Of a stretch of DNA of 64,000 bases, positions 61,070-64,000 are shown one piece after another. The stretch comes from Gluconobacter aidae (GTDB taxonomy: Bacteria; Pseudomonadota; Alphaproteobacteria; Acetobacterales; Acetobacteraceae), in assembly GCF_009547075.1 (NCBI RefSeq), contig NZ_WIPH01000005.1, positions 1 through 64,000 of the forward strand. Reading direction: 5' to 3'. The notes beneath the pieces were generated by a model. It was not told the DNA's origin. It saw nothing but the letters and a program-made list of their open reading frames with translations, and did not search any database. A program made the translations under genes and the position numbers. Each line of letters opens with the position of its first letter. Within the stretch, counting starts at the first letter, position 1.

Positions 61070-62116
61070 TCAGCTGTGCCGGGAACGCTTTTTGTGGGTG
61101 ACGACATGACGCGCGCTGACCATCCGGACGGCCGCACCATGATGGGAAATCCGGCCATAACGACGCGAAGCAGTCGGCGCATCGGCCACTTCCATCGGGC
61201 GCGACGCCGCGAGCAGAACAGAATGACGGAAACGACCGCGACGACGGGCCGAAGCCATCAGCACGCCGGATGGCGCCACCGAGTGAAGAAGCGGCTGGGG
61301 CGCGACGCCTTCATCCGCGAAACCCTTGTCAAGCAGCGCCACCATCTCCATAGAACGGCGGGTGTTGTTCGGGGCCCCCATCACCACACCGATCAGGCGG
61401 ACGTTGCCCCGCTGCGCGGAGGTGATGAGATTATGGCCCGCGAGATCGGTATAGCCGGTCTTGAGACCATCCGCGCCCGCATAGATCTTCAGCATCGGAT
61501 CATGGTTCGGAACCATACGACGATGGAAGTAGAAGGAGGGCACGTTGAAATAGTGGTAATACTGAGGAAAATCCGAAATCAGATGCTGTGACAGCAGGGC
61601 GAGATCATGGGCCGTGGTGACCTGATCCGGATCCGGCAGGCCGGACGCGTTGCGGAAGGTCGTGTTGGTCATGCCAAGAGCACGGGCCTGCTGCGTCATG
61701 AGCTGCGCGAAGCGGACTTCGTCTCCCCCGCCGAGAAACTCCCCCAGAGCGCAGGCGGCGTCATTGGCGGATTTGGTGACGAGTCCCAGAATACCCTGCT
61801 CCACCGTCAGGCGCGTCCCCGGCACGAGCCCGAGCTTGGAAGGCGCCTGGACGGATGCGTGAATGGAGACCGGAACCTGCTCGTTCAGCGTGATCTGATG
61901 CGCCTCAAGAGCACGGAAGGTCAGATACAGGGTCATGAGCTTGGTCAGGGACGCCGGATAGCGCTGCAACTCGGCATCCGTTGCCGAGAGAACCGCGCCC
62001 GTGCGGGCATCCATCACATAAGTGGACATATGCCCGGCATACTGCGCTTTCGCAGATCCCAGACCCATGGCTGTCATGGCGCACAACAGAAAAGCTTTCT
62101 GGAACGGGAAACGCAT
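61070..62116 (-). CDS. D-alanyl-D-alanine carboxypeptidase (penicillin-binding protein 5/6 family)
   Basis: From the ATG at 62116 the protein is 348 residues with a signal peptide ending SAKAQ. The three active-site motifs are in order: SLTK at 56-59, SAN at 116-118 and KTG at 219-221. It trims the terminal D-Ala of peptidoglycan pentapeptides in the periplasm. The C-terminus is a short Arg/His-rich tail and not the amphipathic anchor of E. coli PBP5. It is divergent from clpS. Confidence 0.93.
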   Translation of the reverse strand: MRFPFQKAFLLCAMTAMGLGSAKAQYAGHMSTYVMDARTGAVLSATDAELQRYPASLTKLMTLYLTFRALEAHQITLNEQVPVSIHASVQAPSKLGLVPGTRLTVEQGILGLVTKSANDAACALGEFLGGGDEVRFAQLMTQQARALGMTNTTFRNASGLPDPDQVTTAHDLALLSQHLISDFPQYYHYFNVPSFYFHRRMVPNHDPMLKIYAGADGLKTGYTDLAGHNLITSAQRGNVRLIGVVMGAPNNTRRSMEMVALLDKGFADEGVAPQPLLHSVAPSGVLMASARRRGRFRHSVLLAASRPMEVADAPTASRRYGRISHHGAAVRMVSARHVVTHKKRSRHS

Positions 62117-62359
62117 TTGTCTGACAGCCTCTGAACGGAACATCGTCGCGGGAAAGGTTTCGGGCTCTAAAGCCACCTGCATTGCTGATACTTTAGGCGC
62201 ATTAAAAACTTCCCGTCCACCAGCTTTGAAGGACTTTCCTTAATTTTTCGTAAGCAGGCGGCAAACGCGGCAGCATCATGGCGGAAGGCGCATAAAAACC
62301 TCATTTCAGAGGCGCGCAGCCCTTCTCAAGACCGAAATTCGCACCATATCATACCAGTC

Positions 62360-62791
62360 ATGTCTTCTTATGATCTTCCTCCCTGTCCGAATGGCCTTCT
62401 CCGCGCCGCGTTCTCACGGCTCGAATCCCGCATGGGACCGGAGTCTCCCGACTCCATGCCACCTCATGGACCAGAAGACGGGGACGGGGATCAGGACCTT
62501 GAAATCGGGGTGGTGGTGCGTCCCCGAACCCGGACACGCAAGCCTTCCATGTACAAGGTTCTGATGCTCAATGATGACTACACGCCAATGGAGTTCGTGG
62601 TGCATGTCCTGGAGCGTTTCTTTTCCAAGACGCGCGATGAGGCGACGTCCATCATGCTTCAGGTCCATCAGCGTGGTGTTGGAATCTGCGGTGTGTTCAC
62701 ATATGAAGTTGCCGAGAGCAAGGTGACACAGGTGATGGATCTGGCACGCCAGAACCAGCATCCCCTTCAGTGCACGATCGAGAAAGACTGA
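62360..62791 (+). CDS. clpS: ATP-dependent Clp protease adaptor ClpS
   Basis: The 143-residue frame ends in a canonical ClpS core ([20 protein letters not shown], then [19 protein letters not shown]). ClpS delivers N-degron substrates to ClpA. The core is preceded by about 60 variable residues. The ATG at 62432 would shorten it by 24; neither start has a strong ribosome-binding site. It is followed by clpA after 129 bases. Confidence 0.94.
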   Translation: MSSYDLPPCPNGLLRAAFSRLESRMGPESPDSMPPHGPEDGDGDQDLEIGVVVRPRTRTRKPSMYKVLMLNDDYTPMEFVVHVLERFFSKTRDEATSIMLQVHQRGVGICGVFTYEVAESKVTQVMDLARQNQHPLQCTIEKD

Positions 62792-62920
62792 TCCGTCCGA
62801 CAGACAGAAAAGCACGGATGCAGGATAATTTGTTGTTTCCTGCTGCGTTTCTGACTGGCGTTACACGTTACTCCGCGACAAGATACCTTTCCTACGAGAG
62901 GTCGAGAGGAGCGCTATCCC

Positions 62921-64000
62921 ATGCTGTCCCGTACGCTCGAACAGACGCTCCACCGCGCACTGACATTCGCAGGTGAGCGGCGTCACGAATATGCAACCCT
63001 CGAACATCTTCTGCTCGCGCTGACAGAGGACGACGATGCGCTGACGGTCTTCCGGGCATGCGGCATCGACCTCGACAAGCTGCGCTCCGACCTGAAGGAT
63101 TTTCTGGACAAGGATCTGGCGGGACTGGCGGCGGAACGCCCGACAGAACCCAAGCCGACCGCGGCCTTCCAGCGCGTGATCCAGCGGGCGGCGATCCATG
63201 TCCAGAGCACGGGTCGCGACGAAGTCACGGGCGCGAATGTCCTCGTGGCCCTGTTTGCCGAACGCGAAAGCCATGCCGTTTATTTCCTGCAGTTGCAGGA
63301 CATGACGCGACTCGACGCGGTCAATTTCATCTCCCACGGCATTGCCAAGGCTCCGGACCGTGGCGCGGGACGGCGTCCGGCCGCGGCTTCCAAGGACACG
63401 TCCGAGCGTGAGGAGCGCAAGGAAAGCACCAAGGAAGGCGCGCTGGCGACCTATTGCGTCGATCTGAACGAGCGGGCGCGTGAAGGGCGGATCGATCCGC
63501 TCATCGGCCGCGATCAGGAAATCGAACGCACGATCCAGATCCTGTGCCGCCGCACCAAGAACAACCCGCTCTATGTGGGTGATCCGGGCGTGGGCAAGAC
63601 GGCCATTGCCGAAGGTCTGGCCAAGCGGATCGTGGAAGGCGACGTGCCGGAAGTGCTGCTGAACAGCACGATCTACTCGCTCGACATGGGATCGCTTCTG
63701 GCTGGCACGCGCTATCGCGGCGATTTCGAAGAGCGGCTGAAGGCCGTCGTGACGGAAATGGACCAGACGCCGGGCGCGATCCTGTTCATCGACGAAATCC
63801 ATACGGTCATCGGCGCCGGGGCCACTTCCGGCGGTGCGATGGATGCCTCCAACCTGCTCAAGCCAGCCCTGGCTGCGGGAACGCTGCGATGCATCGGATC
63901 GACGACCTACAAGGAGTTTCGCCAGCATTTCGAGAAGGACCGGGCACTTGTGCGCCGCTTCCAGAAAATCGACGTGCCTGAGCCTTCCGTCGAAGACGCA
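62921..64000 (+). CDS. clpA: ATP-dependent Clp protease ATPase subunit ClpA (3' truncated by window)
   Basis: The frame starts at an ATG with an AGGAG ribosome-binding site and is open through the window end (360 codons seen; the whole protein is normally about 750). The N-terminal Clp repeat domain ([20 protein letters not shown]) leads into the first AAA+ module with Walker [16 protein letters not shown] and Walker [15 protein letters not shown]. ClpA unfolds substrates for ClpP and takes N-degron substrates from ClpS. Confidence 0.96.
   Translation, partial: MLSRTLEQTLHRALTFAGERRHEYATLEHLLLALTEDDDALTVFRACGIDLDKLRSDLKDFLDKDLAGLAAERPTEPKPTAAFQRVIQRAAIHVQSTGRDEVTGANVLVALFAERESHAVYFLQLQDMTRLDAVNFISHGIAKAPDRGAGRRPAAASKDTSEREERKESTKEGALATYCVDLNERAREGRIDPLIGRDQEIERTIQILCRRTKNNPLYVGDPGVGKTAIAEGLAKRIVEGDVPEVLLNSTIYSLDMGSLLAGTRYRGDFEERLKAVVTEMDQTPGAILFIDEIHTVIGAGATSGGAMDASNLLKPALAAGTLRCIGSTTYKEFRQHFEKDRALVRRFQKIDVPEPSVEDA

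Noticed and set aside
1-64000. Mobile elements, CRISPR arrays, prophage
   Set aside because: No transposase or integrase motifs, no regularly spaced repeats and no marked composition shift were seen.

Overview
The window is a stretch of chromosome from an acetic acid bacterium, most probably Gluconobacter or a close relative. The evidence is the high-GC coding style, a membrane-bound three-subunit aldehyde dehydrogenase of the acetic-acid-bacterial type (cytochrome c, 2Fe-2S subunit and Tat-exported molybdopterin subunit), a bc1 complex, and alphaproteobacterial housekeeping groups (cmk-aroA-rpsA; dnaX-ybaB-recR with the signal recognition particle RNA; clpS-clpA). I see no insertion sequences, phage genes, CRISPR arrays, tRNA or rRNA genes. 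Coding density is high, and most genes sit in short operons with 4-base ATGA overlaps.

Layout. 1-6.1 kb: the end of an exported or outer-membrane protein, then a minus-strand CzcCBA-type metal efflux operon. 6.2-8.9 kb: a PiuC-like iron dioxygenase and a PAS-GGDEF-EAL protein. 8.9-14.6 kb: two divergent TonB-dependent receptors and a TetR regulator. 14.7-19.6 kb: a small cytochrome c divergent from petABC (bc1 complex), an orphan STN-domain protein, an XRE-cupin regulator and a small membrane protein. 19.6-24.2 kb: a sulfide/persulfide locus with a TauE/SafE permease, a phosphatase-sulfide:quinone oxidoreductase fusion, a metallo-beta-lactamase persulfide dioxygenase, a 1-Cys peroxiredoxin and a BigR-like ArsR repressor that lacks the usual sensing cysteines. 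24.3-26.6 kb: a small Cys-rich secreted protein, a LacI regulator and a HAD hydrolase with a frameshifted tail. 26.6-31.7 kb: a GH20 hexosaminidase placed downstream of an iron-type ABC transporter, with a Fur-like site upstream. 32.1-36.3 kb: the aldehyde dehydrogenase operon. 36.4-41.6 kb: a GYF-domain protein, a GT4 glycosyltransferase, a small membrane protein and an M16 protease. 41.7-49.3 kb: three large glycosyltransferases in one operon. 49.4-64 kb: housekeeping genes (rpsA, cmk, aroA, a FYDLN protein, a chorismate-lyase-fold lipoprotein, a pteridine-reductase-like SDR, recR, ybaB, dnaX, SRP RNA, ggt, map, dacA-type, clpS and clpA, the last cut by the window end).

How the genes work together. 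The periplasmic aldehyde dehydrogenase and the bc1 complex both serve the quinone-based respiratory chain typical of these bacteria. The sulfide locus would capture H2S as persulfide, oxidise it to sulfite and export it, under an ArsR repressor on a shared divergent promoter region. The glycosyltransferase operon probably builds or decorates a surface polysaccharide. The points most worth following up are the altered cysteines in the sulfide locus, the multidomain glycosyltransferases with a tandem C-terminal domain and an N-terminal repeat array, the SDR with Arg in place of the catalytic Lys, and the frameshifted HAD gene. All family assignments come from reading motifs by eye; no database search was run.
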